Assembly (NCBI RefSeq): GCF_900090235.1
Contig: NZ_LT607750.1
Coordinates: 2,182,501-2,246,500 of the forward strand
Direction: 5' to 3'
DNA: 64,000 nt
DNA from: Micromonospora echinaurantiaca
GTDB lineage: Bacteria; Actinomycetota; Actinomycetes; Mycobacteriales; Micromonosporaceae
Shown here: positions 31,765 through 40,196 of the stretch, one piece after another
How the letters are laid out: each line of letters starts with the position of its first letter
How positions within the stretch are numbered: position 1 is the first letter of the stretch
Position numbers and translations under genes: made by a program
The notes under the pieces: model-generated
What the model saw: only the letters and a program-made list of their open reading frames with translations
Told to the model about the DNA's origin: nothing
Database searches by the model: none

Positions 31765-33942
31765 ATGGTCCAGTCCAGTTCGGCGCCGAGCGCGCCCCCG
31801 ACAACCCCACCCGCCAGCCGGTTCGAGCGACTGGCCGGCTGGGCCCACCGGCACCGGTGGCAGGCCCTGCTCGCCTGGTTGGTGACGCTGATCGCGGTCA
31901 GCGTCGGCGCGCAACTCGTCGGCGCGAACTACCGCAACGACGTCTCGCTGCCCGGCACGGAGTCGCAGCGGGCGCTGGACACGCTGCGCGAGCGGGCGCC
32001 GGTCGCGGCGAACACCAGCGTGCAGCTCGTGCTGGCCGACCCGGCCGGGCTGGAGCGACCGGCGACCCGGGACCGGGTGGGGCAGCTGCTCGACCGGGTA
32101 CGCGGTCTGCCCTCGGTCGCCGAGGCCCGCGACCCGTACGCCGATCCCGGCGCCCTCTCCGCCGACCGGACGGTCGGCTACGCCACGGTGACCCTCACCG
32201 GGCAGGCCGGTGACGTGCCGGACGAGGACGTCCGGCGGCTGGTCGACACCGCTCAGGACGCCGCCGGCGACGGGCTGCGGGTGGAGGTCGGCGGCGACCC
32301 GGTGGTGGCCGTGGAGGAGGGCGGCGGCGGACCGGCGGAGGGCATCGGCCTGCTCGCGGCGTTGGTGATCCTCGTCGTGCTCTTCGGCTCGGTGCTCGCG
32401 GCCAGCCTGCCGATCATCATCGCGGTCTTCGCCGTCGGCACCGCGATGGGGCTGGTCCTGCTCGCCTCACACGTCGCGACGGTCGCCGACTACACCACCC
32501 CGCTGATGGCCCTGGTCGGCCTCGGCGTCGGCATCGACTACGCGCTGCTGCTCTTCTCCCGCTACCGCGCGGAACTGCTCGCCGGGGCGAACCCCGAGCA
32601 GGCCGGACGCCGGGCGGTGGACACCGCCGGCCGGACCGTGCTGTTCGCCGGCACCACGGTGATCCTGGCCCTGCTCGGCCTGGTGGTGCTCGGCCTGGGC
32701 TCGTTGCAGGGCGTGGCGGTCGCCGTGGCGGTGACCGTGGCGGCCACCATGGCCGCCGCGCTGGTCCTGCTGCCCGCGCTGCTCGGCGTGATGGGCGGCC
32801 GGATCGAGCGGACGGTACGCCGGCGGGCCACCCGCCGCCGCGGCGACGGGTCGCGCTGGGCGGCCTGGTCGACCCTGGTGCAGCGGCACCCGTGGACGGC
32901 CACCGTGGTAGCGGTCGGTGCCCTGCTGGCGCTGGCCGTGCCGGTGCTCGACATGCGGCTGGGCATCGCCGACCCGGGCAACGGCGCGCCGGAGCGCACC
33001 AGCCGGCAGGCGTACGACCTGCTGGCCGAGGGTTTCGGCCCCGGCTTCAACGGGCCACTGGTGGTGGTGGTCGACGCCACCGCCGCGCCGGGTGGCAACG
33101 CGCGGGCGGCGGCCGAGGCGGCCCGCCCGGTGCTGGCCGGCACGGCCGGTGTCGCCACGGTCGTGCCGCCCGTACCGACCGCGGACGACCGGGTCGCCAC
33201 GATGATCGTCATGCCGGACGCCAAGCCGCAGGACGCCCATACCCAGCAACTGGTGGACCGGTTGCGCACCGACGTGCTGCCCGGGCTGGGCGGCCCGGGG
33301 GTGAGCTTCCTGGTCGGCGGGACCACTGCGGCGACGGTGGACTTCTCGACCGCCGTGGCCGACCGGCTGCCGCTGTTCGTGCTGGTCGTGGTGGGACTCT
33401 CCACCCTGCTGCTGGTCCTGGTGTTCCGCTCGCTGCTGATCCCGCTCAAGGCCGCGCTGCTCAACCTGCTCAGCGTCGCCGCGTCGCTGGGCGCGATCAC
33501 GCTGGTGTTCCAACACGGCGTGCTCGCCGACGCGCTCGGCGTCCAGCCGGGCCCGGTCGAGGCGTTCGTGCCGGTGCTGATCTTCGCGATCGCGTTCGGG
33601 TTGTCGATGGACTACGAGATCTTCCTGCTCGCCCGGATGCACGAGCACTGGGAGCAGCACCAGGACGCCCCGGCCGCGGTCCGCCACGGTATGGCGACCA
33701 CCGGCCGGATCATCACCGCCGCCGCGGCGATCATGGTGGTGGTGTTCGGCTCGTTCCTGTTCGACCCGGGCCGGATGCTCAAGCAGTTCGGCCTCGGGCT
33801 GGCCGTGGCGGTGCTGGTCGACGCGCTGGTCATCCGGTGCCTGATCGTGCCGGCCGTGATGCAGCTGTTCGGCCGGCGCGCCTGGTGGCTGCCCGCCTGG
33901 CTGGCCCGGCGGCTGCCCCGGCTCGCCCTCGAACACCGCTGA
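31765..33942 (+). CDS. MMPL-family RND-type transporter
   Basis: This 725-residue membrane protein has two homologous halves: an N-terminal helix at about 33-52, a large extracytoplasmic loop, and a bundle with LMALVGLGVGIDYALLLFSRYR. The second half has a loop and FAIAFGLSMDYEIFLLARMH. The paired G-x-x-x-D-Y motifs in each half carry the proton-relay Asp-Tyr of actinobacterial MMPL/MmpL transporters. These export lipids or drugs using the proton gradient. AGGAGG lies about 13 bases before the ATG at 31765. The frame is open far upstream but that part is antisense to the kinase. Confidence 0.9.
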   Translation: MVQSSSAPSAPPTTPPASRFERLAGWAHRHRWQALLAWLVTLIAVSVGAQLVGANYRNDVSLPGTESQRALDTLRERAPVAANTSVQLVLADPAGLERPATRDRVGQLLDRVRGLPSVAEARDPYADPGALSADRTVGYATVTLTGQAGDVPDEDVRRLVDTAQDAAGDGLRVEVGGDPVVAVEEGGGGPAEGIGLLAALVILVVLFGSVLAASLPIIIAVFAVGTAMGLVLLASHVATVADYTTPLMALVGLGVGIDYALLLFSRYRAELLAGANPEQAGRRAVDTAGRTVLFAGTTVILALLGLVVLGLGSLQGVAVAVAVTVAATMAAALVLLPALLGVMGGRIERTVRRRATRRRGDGSRWAAWSTLVQRHPWTATVVAVGALLALAVPVLDMRLGIADPGNGAPERTSRQAYDLLAEGFGPGFNGPLVVVVDATAAPGGNARAAAEAARPVLAGTAGVATVVPPVPTADDRVATMIVMPDAKPQDAHTQQLVDRLRTDVLPGLGGPGVSFLVGGTTAATVDFSTAVADRLPLFVLVVVGLSTLLLVLVFRSLLIPLKAALLNLLSVAASLGAITLVFQHGVLADALGVQPGPVEAFVPVLIFAIAFGLSMDYEIFLLARMHEHWEQHQDAPAAVRHGMATTGRIITAAAAIMVVVFGSFLFDPGRMLKQFGLGLAVAVLVDALVIRCLIVPAVMQLFGRRAWWLPAWLARRLPRLALEHR

Positions 33943-33949
33943 CGGCGAC

Positions 33950-33985
33950 GCCGGGAGGTGGTGCCGCCCGGCACCGCCTCCCGGC
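33950..33985. terminator. Bidirectional terminator hairpin
   Basis: Arms at 33950-33966 and 33969-33985 pair over 17 bp with a single G-U/T-G position and a 2-base loop (core GCCGGGAGG / CCTCCCGGC). It lies 7 bases after the MMPL stop and serves the convergent ArsR-SRPBCC gene too. Confidence 0.8.
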
Positions 33986-34056
33986 GGCCTCGTCCCCTCC
34001 GGGCCGGCGCGGCGGCCCGGCCCGCCGCGCGATCGCGAGCCGGGCAGGCGGCCGGG

Positions 34057-34896
34057 TCAGGAAGCGGGTGCGGCGGGCTCGGCTACCGGCTCGGGCAGCG
34101 GCTCACCCGTCTCCAGCAGGGTCTTCAGGCTGGCCAGCAGCTCCGGCCAGCCGCCGCTGCCGTCGAGCTGCCCGCTGACCGCCCGGTGCATCTCGCTGTC
34201 GGGGGAGAAATCGTCGTGCACGACGGTCAGCCGGACCGCCCCGCCGTGCGGGGTGATCTCGAAGGTCACCGTGGAGCGGCGCTCGCCCAGGCGGGCGGCG
34301 AGCTCCTCCTCGGACCAGCCGAAGTGCGCCGCGTGCTCCGGTTGGAAGCCGTGCCAGCTGTAGCTGAGCAGCCGGTACGGCTCGGCGGCCAGCACCCGCT
34401 GGCCGAGGTCGCGGTACTCGCCGTCCGGGGCGTCCTGCCACAGCACGGGGGAGCCCACCTGCCAGTCGGACTTCAGCGCCACGCCACCCCAGTAGCGCCG
34501 GGTGAACGCCGGCTCGGTGAGCGCGGCCCAGAGCCGCTCCGGGGTGGTGTTGATGTAGGTCGTGTAGACGAACGTCGGACTCTGCATGGACTCCCGCTCC
34601 AATGCTGTCTGCAGGTCGGCGAGCGCGTGGACCCGCTGCCGGTCGTACCGGTTGATCCAGCGGTCGGCGATGGCGTTGATCGGCGCCGGGTTGAGGTAGT
34701 GCAGCTTCTCCCGGCCGCGGCGCACGGTGGTCACCAGGTTGGCCGCCTCCAGCACGGCCAGGTGCTTGCTGACCGACTGCCGGGTCATCGCCAGCCCGGC
34801 GCACAGCTCGCGCAGGCTCTGCCCGTTGCGCAGGTTCAGGTCGTCGAGCAGCCGGCGGCGGCTGGCGTCGGCCAGCGCCCGGAACACCTCGTCCAC
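34057..34896 (-). CDS. ArsR-family regulator fused to SRPBCC (AHSA1) domain
   Basis: This 279-residue fusion protein has an N-terminal winged helix (EVFRALADASRRRLLDDLNL with recognition helix MTRQSVSKHLAVLEAANLV) at about 1-95. A C-terminal SRPBCC/AHSA1 domain follows from about 110 (TTYINTTPERLWAALTEPAF, then FTRRYWGGVALKSDWQVGS). The SRPBCC cavity probably binds a hydrophobic ligand that alters DNA binding. I use the GTG at 34896, where the family begins; the frame is open to a TTG at 34944 inside the operator, and GTG at 34908 is an alternative. The large inverted repeat just upstream makes autoregulation likely. Confidence 0.85.
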   Translation of the reverse strand: MDEVFRALADASRRRLLDDLNLRNGQSLRELCAGLAMTRQSVSKHLAVLEAANLVTTVRRGREKLHYLNPAPINAIADRWINRYDRQRVHALADLQTALERESMQSPTFVYTTYINTTPERLWAALTEPAFTRRYWGGVALKSDWQVGSPVLWQDAPDGEYRDLGQRVLAAEPYRLLSYSWHGFQPEHAAHFGWSEEELAARLGERRSTVTFEITPHGGAVRLTVVHDDFSPDSEMHRAVSGQLDGSGGWPELLASLKTLLETGEPLPEPVAEPAAPAS

Positions 34897-34910
34897 CCCG
34901 CACCCCACAT

Positions 34911-34958
34911 ATGCAGCCGCTTGGTTGCCTGTCACTATAGGCAACCAAGCGGCTGCAT
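34911..34958 (-). promoter_or_regulatory. Operator/promoter of the ArsR-SRPBCC gene
   Basis: Perfect 20-bp arms (34911-34930 and 34939-34958) flank an 8-base loop. Each arm is itself nearly symmetric (GCARCC...GGYTGC), giving two binding sites back to back. On the minus strand TATAGT (34939-34934) is a good -10 box and TTGGAC lies 19 bases further upstream, so the promoter is embedded in the operator. A bound dimer pair would shut it off. Confidence 0.75.
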
Positions 34959-35038
34959 GTCCAACCGGTCAGGGTAACCTGAGGTGTTCCCTCGGTTCGG
35001 CCGCTGGGTGGCGTGACGCCGACGGCGGCCGCCGGAGA

Positions 35039-35914
35039 TCAGCTCTGCCGGAGCAGGTCCACCAGCGCGGAGAGGCCGTCCGCGCCGTGCCCCGCGCGCA
35101 CCGCGTCGTCGAGCAGCCGGCGTACCGGCTCCAGGAGCGAGGTGCTGACGCCGCCCTCGCGGCTCGCCGCCAGCAGGTTGCCGAACGCCGCGGCCTGCAT
35201 GCCCACGGCGGATCCGTCGGCGGCGTGGTCGCCCGAGTCGACGCCCCGGGCCAGCGCCGGCAGCGCGCCCAGCATCGCGGTCAGCCAGTCGGTCGCCAAC
35301 GGGGTGAACCCGGTGGCCGGCACGCCCGCCGCGCGGATCATCGCGACCGCGTGCAGGTAGCCGCCGAACATCCCGTACATGGCGGCGAGCAGGGCCAGGT
35401 CGTGCAGGGCGGCCGCGCCGGGGTCGGCGCCGAGCCAGTGGGCCGCGCCGAACGCGGCCAGCGTCTCCCGGCCGGCCCGGAAGACGTCCTCCGGGCCGCT
35501 GTAGAGGATCAGCGCGCCGGGCTGCCCGATCATGGCCGGCACCGCCATGATCCCGCCGTCGAGGTGGTCCGCACCGTGCGAGGTCGCCCACTCGGCCAGC
35601 CGCCGCGCCTGCTCCGGCGTGCCGTTGGTGAGGTTGACCAGGGTGCGGCCGGCGAGCACCGGGGCCACCAGCGCGAGCACCTGCCGGGTGACCTCATCGT
35701 CGAGCAGGCAGACCACCACGAGGTCGCCGGCGGCGACCGCCTCGGCGGCCGTACCCGCCTCGGTGGCGCCGGCCGCGGTCAGCGCCGCCGCCCGGCCCGG
35801 GGTCCGGTTCCACACAGTGGTCGGGTGGCCGGCGGCGACCAGCGCGCCGGCCAACGCCCGGCCCATCGCGCCGAGCCCGAGCACGGTCACCGGTCGACGT
35901 GCCGGGACGCTCAC
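35039..35914 (-). CDS. Imine-reductase-like NAD(P)-dependent oxidoreductase (copy 2)
   Basis: This 291-residue member of the beta-hydroxyacid dehydrogenase/imine reductase group has the Rossmann motif VTVLGLGAMGRALAGAL at about 8-24, then TTVWNRTPGRAAAL for NADPH selection. NLTNGTPEQARRLAEWA and the long C-terminal helical dimerisation domain (AMYGMFGGYLHAVAMI) follow. The catalytic Lys of hydroxyisobutyrate dehydrogenases is not evident, as in IREDs. The GTG overlaps the stop of the upstream paralogue (GTGA). The two are tandem duplicates, expressed together and divergent from the HxlR gene. Confidence 0.85.
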   Translation of the reverse strand: MSVPARRPVTVLGLGAMGRALAGALVAAGHPTTVWNRTPGRAAALTAAGATEAGTAAEAVAAGDLVVVCLLDDEVTRQVLALVAPVLAGRTLVNLTNGTPEQARRLAEWATSHGADHLDGGIMAVPAMIGQPGALILYSGPEDVFRAGRETLAAFGAAHWLGADPGAAALHDLALLAAMYGMFGGYLHAVAMIRAAGVPATGFTPLATDWLTAMLGALPALARGVDSGDHAADGSAVGMQAAAFGNLLAASREGGVSTSLLEPVRRLLDDAVRAGHGADGLSALVDLLRQS

Positions 35915-36795
35915 CCGGCCGCCTCCTCGTACGTCCGGGTCAGCCGGGAGAAGTCGTCGTCGCCGTGCCCGGCCCGGATCGCCCGCCCGGCGACGGCGTG
36001 TGCGGCCCGGAGCACGCTGGCGTCGATGCCGTGCCCCTCGGCGGCGTCGATGATGTGCGCCATCCCCGCGGCGGCGGAGGCGACGCTGGAGACGTCCGCG
36101 ACGTGGTCGTCGGCGTCCAACCGCCGGGCCAGGTCGTCGATCAGGTCGGGCAGCAGGCCGCCGATGCCCCGGGCGTACGGGGCGAGCTCGGCCGCCCGGA
36201 TCTTCTCGGCCCGGGCCAGCGCGAACGCGTGCGCGATCCCGCTCATCGCCGTCCAGAAGACGTCGAGCAGGGCGACGTCGTAGCCGGCGGCCCGGGCCGG
36301 GTCCGCGCCGAGCCACCGGGCTTCGCCGCCCAGGTCGGCCAGGGTCGCCCGGTGGGCGTGCCAGGTCTGCTCCGGTCCGCTGTAGAGCACCAGCGCGGCC
36401 GGCCCCCCGATGGTCGGCGCGGGCGTCATGATCGCCCCGTCCAGGTAGTCGATGCCGTGCCCGGCGGCCCAGTCGGCCATCGCCCGGGCCCGCTGCGGGG
36501 TGTCCGCGGTGAGGTTCACCAGGGTGCGGCCGCGCAGCGCGGCGGCGGCCGGCTCGACGATGGCCCGGGCGGCGGCGTAGTCGACGACGCAGGCGAGCAC
36601 CAGCGGGCTGGCCCGGACCGCCTCCTCGACGCTGGCCGCGCGGCGTGCGCCGCGCTCGACCAGCTGATCGGTCCGGGCGGCCGTCCGGTTCCAGACGGTG
36701 GTGGGATGGCCCGCCGTGAGCAGCGCGCCGGCCAGCGCGCGGCCCATCGGCCCGAGCCCCAGCACGGTCACCGGGGCGGGGGAGTGTTCGGTCAT
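35911..36795 (-). CDS. Imine-reductase-like NAD(P)-dependent oxidoreductase (copy 1)
   Basis: This 294-residue paralogue of the next gene shares VTVLGLGPMGRALAGALLTA and TTVWNRTAARTDQLVERGA. LTADTPQRARAMADWAAGHG and a helical C-terminal half with LLDVFWTAMSGIAHAFALAR follow. It reduces C=N or C=O bonds with NADPH by family. The ATG at 36795 has GAGGAGCGG upstream. It is the first gene after the HxlR-controlled divergent promoter, so reactive carbonyl or imine stress could induce the pair; that link is inferred from position. Confidence 0.85.
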   Translation of the reverse strand: MTEHSPAPVTVLGLGPMGRALAGALLTAGHPTTVWNRTAARTDQLVERGARRAASVEEAVRASPLVLACVVDYAAARAIVEPAAAALRGRTLVNLTADTPQRARAMADWAAGHGIDYLDGAIMTPAPTIGGPAALVLYSGPEQTWHAHRATLADLGGEARWLGADPARAAGYDVALLDVFWTAMSGIAHAFALARAEKIRAAELAPYARGIGGLLPDLIDDLARRLDADDHVADVSSVASAAAGMAHIIDAAEGHGIDASVLRAAHAVAGRAIRAGHGDDDFSRLTRTYEEAAG

Positions 36796-36902
36796 GGATC
36801 CGCTCCTCGCAGGGATCAGGGAAGGGGTGGAGGCGCCGGATCGGGGCTCTTGCGCGTCCCGCCGGGCAGTCCCATCCTGGGTGCGGTACGTGCGAAGCGA
36901 CA

Positions 36903-36943
36903 AGTACCTACTATTTACTCAGGTACCTACCTTTTGGTAAGTA
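36903..36943. promoter_or_regulatory. HxlR operator region
   Basis: TACCTACC (36924-36931), TTTT and GGTAAGTA (36936-36943) form an inverted repeat with one mismatch. A direct copy of GTACCTAC also sits at 36904-36911. The AT-rich block lies between the divergent reductase and HxlR genes, and this kind of GTAC...GTA repeat is typical for HxlR-type regulators. Confidence 0.65.
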
Positions 36944-36956
36944 GGGGAGGGGTGAG

Positions 36957-37334
36957 GTGAAGAAGCGGACCTACTCGTGCGGCCTCGACGCCGCCGTGGA
37001 CGTGGTGGGTGGCAAGTGGAAGGCGCTGATCCTGTGGGAGCTGCACCACGGGCCGCGCCGCTTCGCCGAGGTGCGGCGCGGGGTCTCCGGCATCAGCGAG
37101 AAGATGCTGATCCAGCAGCTGCGCGAGATGGAGGCGTACGGCCTCGTGCACCGCGAGGTCTACCGGCAGGTGCCGCCCAAGGTGGAATACTCGCTGACCG
37201 CCTTCGGTGCGTCGCTGAACGAGGCGCTGATCCCGCTCGGCGAGTGGGGTGAGCGGCACATGGCGACGATCGAGGCGATCCCGCGGGACCAGCCGTCCGA
37301 AAAGCGTTCGGAGGCCGCCGGGCCGGTTGGCTAG
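36957..37334 (+). CDS. HxlR-family winged-helix transcriptional regulator
   Basis: This 125-residue regulator has the early cysteine motif YSCGLDAAVDVVGGKWKAL, in which the Cys can sense electrophiles or oxidants. A winged helix follows: WELHHGPRRFAEVRRGVSGI, then SEKMLIQQLREMEAYGLVHR and the wing VPPKVEYSLTAFG. HxlR/YodB proteins repress reductases until quinones or aldehydes modify the Cys. Here it is divergent from the two reductase genes. GTG at 36957 is preceded by GGGGAGGGG. Confidence 0.9.
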   Translation: MKKRTYSCGLDAAVDVVGGKWKALILWELHHGPRRFAEVRRGVSGISEKMLIQQLREMEAYGLVHREVYRQVPPKVEYSLTAFGASLNEALIPLGEWGERHMATIEAIPRDQPSEKRSEAAGPVG

Positions 37335-37343
37335 GGTCGGCCG

Positions 37344-37877
37344 GTGACAGAGATCAGAACCCGGCGGCTGCTGCTGCGCGACTGGCAGGAGTCCGACCTC
37401 GCGCCCTGGGCCGCGATGAACGCCGACCCCGAGGTCCGCGAGCACCTGGGTCCGCTGCTCACCCCGGAGCAGGCCACCGCCTCCGCCCGGCGGTTCCAGG
37501 CCGACCTGGCCCGCGACGGCTTCGGCTTCTGGGCGGTGGAGGTCCGCGACACCGGCGAGTTCATCGGCTTCGCCGGGCTCGACCGGGTCGACCCCGGCAT
37601 GCCGTTCACCGGGGTCGAGGCGGGCTGGCGGCTGGCCCGCGCCGCCTGGGGCCACGGCTACGCCACCGAGGCGGCCCGCGCCGTGCTGGCGTTCGGCTTC
37701 GACACCATCGGGCTGGCCGAGATCCTCGCCGTCACCACCGCCACCAACCTGCGCTCGCAAGCGGTGATGGGCCGCCTCGGGATGACCACCGACCCGGCCG
37801 ACGACTTCGACGACCCGAGCGTCCCGGCCGGCCCGCTGCGCCGCAGCGTGCTCTACCGCAAGCGCCCCGACCGCTGA
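37344..37877 (+). CDS. GNAT acetyltransferase (RimJ/RimL type)
   Basis: This 177-residue acetyltransferase reads IRTRRLLLRDWQESDLAPWA and FGFWAVEVRDTGEFIGFAGL. The acetyl-CoA loop region GWRLARAAWGHGYATEAARA and TTATNLRSQAVMGRLGM complete the GNAT3 pattern used for N-terminal or small-molecule acetylation. The GTG lies six bases after TAGGGT (37332-37337), so it is probably leaderless, and the -10 box overlaps the HxlR stop codon. Substrate unknown. Confidence 0.85.
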   Translation: MTEIRTRRLLLRDWQESDLAPWAAMNADPEVREHLGPLLTPEQATASARRFQADLARDGFGFWAVEVRDTGEFIGFAGLDRVDPGMPFTGVEAGWRLARAAWGHGYATEAARAVLAFGFDTIGLAEILAVTTATNLRSQAVMGRLGMTTDPADDFDDPSVPAGPLRRSVLYRKRPDR

Positions 37878-37890
37878 TCGCCGCCCCGAC

Positions 37891-38718
37891 TCAGCCGCGT
37901 TTGCGGGCCTGGAGGGTGTAGGTCTGCGGCAGCCGCCACGGCCGGTCCCGCAGCCGGTGCTCGCCATGCCCGTCGCGGACCGTCTGACCCGGCAGGGCGT
38001 CCCACGGCGCGCTGTCGTGCTCGGTCAGCATGGTCAGGTCGAGGCCCGCGTCGAGCAGCGCGGTCACCACCTCACCCAGCCCGTGGTTCCACTCGTACGA
38101 CAGGGTGTGGGTGAACGTCACGTCGGTCTCGACGTACGTGCCGGGCTCGTCCCACGCCGTCGGTTCCGGCCGTTCGAAGTACGGGTGCTCGACCGCCAGC
38201 AGGCCGTCCGGCCGGGGATCGGCCAGCGCCCAGAGCATCGGGTGGCCCTCCCGCAGGAACAGCCGCCCGCCGGGGCGCAGCAACGCGGCGACGACCTCGG
38301 CCCAGCGGCGGATCTCCGGCAGCCAGCACAGCGCGCCGACGCCGGTGTAGACCAGGTCGAATTCGGCCTCGCCGAGCGCCTGCGGGGCGTCGTACACGTC
38401 CGCCTGCACGAAGTCGACCGCCGCGCCGGTGCGCTCGGCCAGCCGGCGGGCCTGCACCAGCGACGCGCCGGAGAAGTCCAGGCCGGTCATCCGGGCGCCG
38501 AGGCGGTGCAGCGAAACGGTGTCGGTGCCGATGTGGCACTGCAGGTGCACCCCGCGCAGCCCGGACACGTCGCCGAGCCGGGGCAGGTCGAACCGCACCA
38601 CCTCGCTGAGGTGCTCGGGATCGGCGACGAAGCGTTCCACGCCGTACTCCGGTGACGCGGCGTGGGCGGGGGCCCGCTCGTCCCAGGTGACCCGGTTGAC
38701 CGTCCGATGGTCGTTCAC
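37891..38718 (-). CDS. Class I SAM-dependent methyltransferase
   Basis: This 275-residue protein has motif I VHLQCHIGTDTVSLHRLGA (a Cys/His variant of the Gly-rich loop), LDFSGASLVQARRLAERTG and motif IV FDLVYTGVGALCWLP. Motif VI LRPGGRLFLREGHPM and a C-terminal beta lid follow. The closest types are cytoplasmic small-molecule methyltransferases of unknown substrate. GTG at 38718 is used; a frame extending to 38928 is Arg-rich without family sequence. It converges on the GNAT gene. Confidence 0.82.
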   Translation of the reverse strand: MNDHRTVNRVTWDERAPAHAASPEYGVERFVADPEHLSEVVRFDLPRLGDVSGLRGVHLQCHIGTDTVSLHRLGARMTGLDFSGASLVQARRLAERTGAAVDFVQADVYDAPQALGEAEFDLVYTGVGALCWLPEIRRWAEVVAALLRPGGRLFLREGHPMLWALADPRPDGLLAVEHPYFERPEPTAWDEPGTYVETDVTFTHTLSYEWNHGLGEVVTALLDAGLDLTMLTEHDSAPWDALPGQTVRDGHGEHRLRDRPWRLPQTYTLQARKRG

Positions 38719-38855
38719 CGCCAGACCGTCGCACACCCGCCCGCCCCCGGCCAACGGGGTTTCGCCACCGAGCGGAACGGCGACCAACGCGGCGCCGTCC
38801 GCGGCCCGAGAAATGCGGAGGCCCTGCCTCCCCACCGCTGGTAGGTTGGCCCGCC

Positions 38856-40184
38856 GTGACCAGGAACGCGGGGGAGAGCCTGGGGGCGCGGTTCGCCAAG
38901 CTCTGGGCGGCGAGCACGATGTCCGCACTCGGCAGCGGCCTGGCCACCGTCGCCGCCCCGCTGTTCGTCGCCTCCCGCACCGACGACCCGCTGGTCGTCG
39001 CCGCCGCGTCCGGGGTGGCCTGGCTGCCCTGGCTGCTCTTCGCGCTACCCGGCGGCGTGCTGGTCGACCGGGTCGACCGCCGTCGGCTGATGATCGTCAT
39101 CGACTGGGTACGGGTCGCCGCGCTGGCCGTGCTGGCGGCGGCCATCATGACCGACCGGGCCGGGGTGGCGCTGCTGTACGCCGTCCTCTTCGTGGTCAAC
39201 ACCGGCGAGATCGTGTTCCGCGCGGCCAGCCAGGCGATGGTGCCCGCGGTGGTGCCCCGCGACCTGCTGGAGCGGGCCAACGGCTGGCTCAGCGGCGGCA
39301 GCATGCTGATGCACGGGATGCTCGCCGGCCCGCTCGGCGGGTTCCTGTTCGTGCTGGCCGCGAGCAGCCCGTTCCTGGCCAACGCCGTCACGTACGCGCT
39401 GAGCGCGGTGCTGCTCGCCCTGATCGCCGGCAGCTACCGGGCCGGCCCGGCGAGCGTCGGCGGCGCGACGGCCCGCTCGGTGCGCGCCGACATCGACGAG
39501 GGCTTCCGGTGGCTGGCCGGGCAACGCCTGCTGCGCACCATGACCGTCCTGATCGGACTGCTCAACCTCACCCTGACCGCCGCGATCGCGGTGCTGGTGC
39601 TGCTCGCCGCCGAGCGGCTGCACCTCGGGTCGGTCGGCTACGGCGCCCTGTTCACCTGCATGGCCGTCGGCGGTGTGCTCGGCGCCGCGGTCGGCGACCG
39701 CCTGATCGCCCGGATCGGCGCCACCTGGACCATCCGGGTCGGCCTGCTGGTCGAGGCGGGGCTGCACCTGGCCCTGGCCGCCTCGCGCAGCGCGGCGGTG
39801 GTCGGGTTCGCGCTGTTCGCCTTCGGCGTGCACGGCGCGCTGTGGAACATCGTCGCCAACTCGCTGCGCCAGCGGCTCACCCCGACCGCGTTGCAGGGCC
39901 GGGTGGGCAGCACCACCCTGTTCATCGCCGCCGGCGGCAACTGCCTCGGCGCGCTGCTCGGCGGGGCGGTCGCGGCGACCTTCGGGCTGACGGTGCCGTA
40001 CTGGATCGGATTCGTGGTGGCGGTCGGCGTGTCCGCCGCGACCTGGCGGGTCTTCGACCGGGCCACCGTCGCCCGGGCGTACGCCGCGCCCGCGCCCGAC
40101 CAGCCCGCCGCACCCGCGCCCGGTCAGCCCGCCGCGTCCGACCGGCCCGCCGACGAGGGGGCCGCGGCCAGCCCGGTCGCCTGA
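38856..40184 (+). CDS. MFS transporter (macrolide-efflux-like)
   Basis: This 442-residue facilitator has twelve helices. The helix 2-3 loop PGGVLVDRVDRRRLMIVIDW matches motif A of the MefA-like subgroup, and a Pro/Ala-rich tail of about 40 residues follows the last helix. A -10 box TAGGTT ends 8 bases before the GTG, indicating a leaderless message. Its convergent neighbour is a paralogue of the same subgroup, now frameshifted. Substrate unknown, probably a lipophilic drug. Confidence 0.85.
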   Translation: MTRNAGESLGARFAKLWAASTMSALGSGLATVAAPLFVASRTDDPLVVAAASGVAWLPWLLFALPGGVLVDRVDRRRLMIVIDWVRVAALAVLAAAIMTDRAGVALLYAVLFVVNTGEIVFRAASQAMVPAVVPRDLLERANGWLSGGSMLMHGMLAGPLGGFLFVLAASSPFLANAVTYALSAVLLALIAGSYRAGPASVGGATARSVRADIDEGFRWLAGQRLLRTMTVLIGLLNLTLTAAIAVLVLLAAERLHLGSVGYGALFTCMAVGGVLGAAVGDRLIARIGATWTIRVGLLVEAGLHLALAASRSAAVVGFALFAFGVHGALWNIVANSLRQRLTPTALQGRVGSTTLFIAAGGNCLGALLGGAVAATFGLTVPYWIGFVVAVGVSAATWRVFDRATVARAYAAPAPDQPAAPAPGQPAASDRPADEGAAASPVA

Positions 40185-40196
40185 CGAGCGGGCGGC

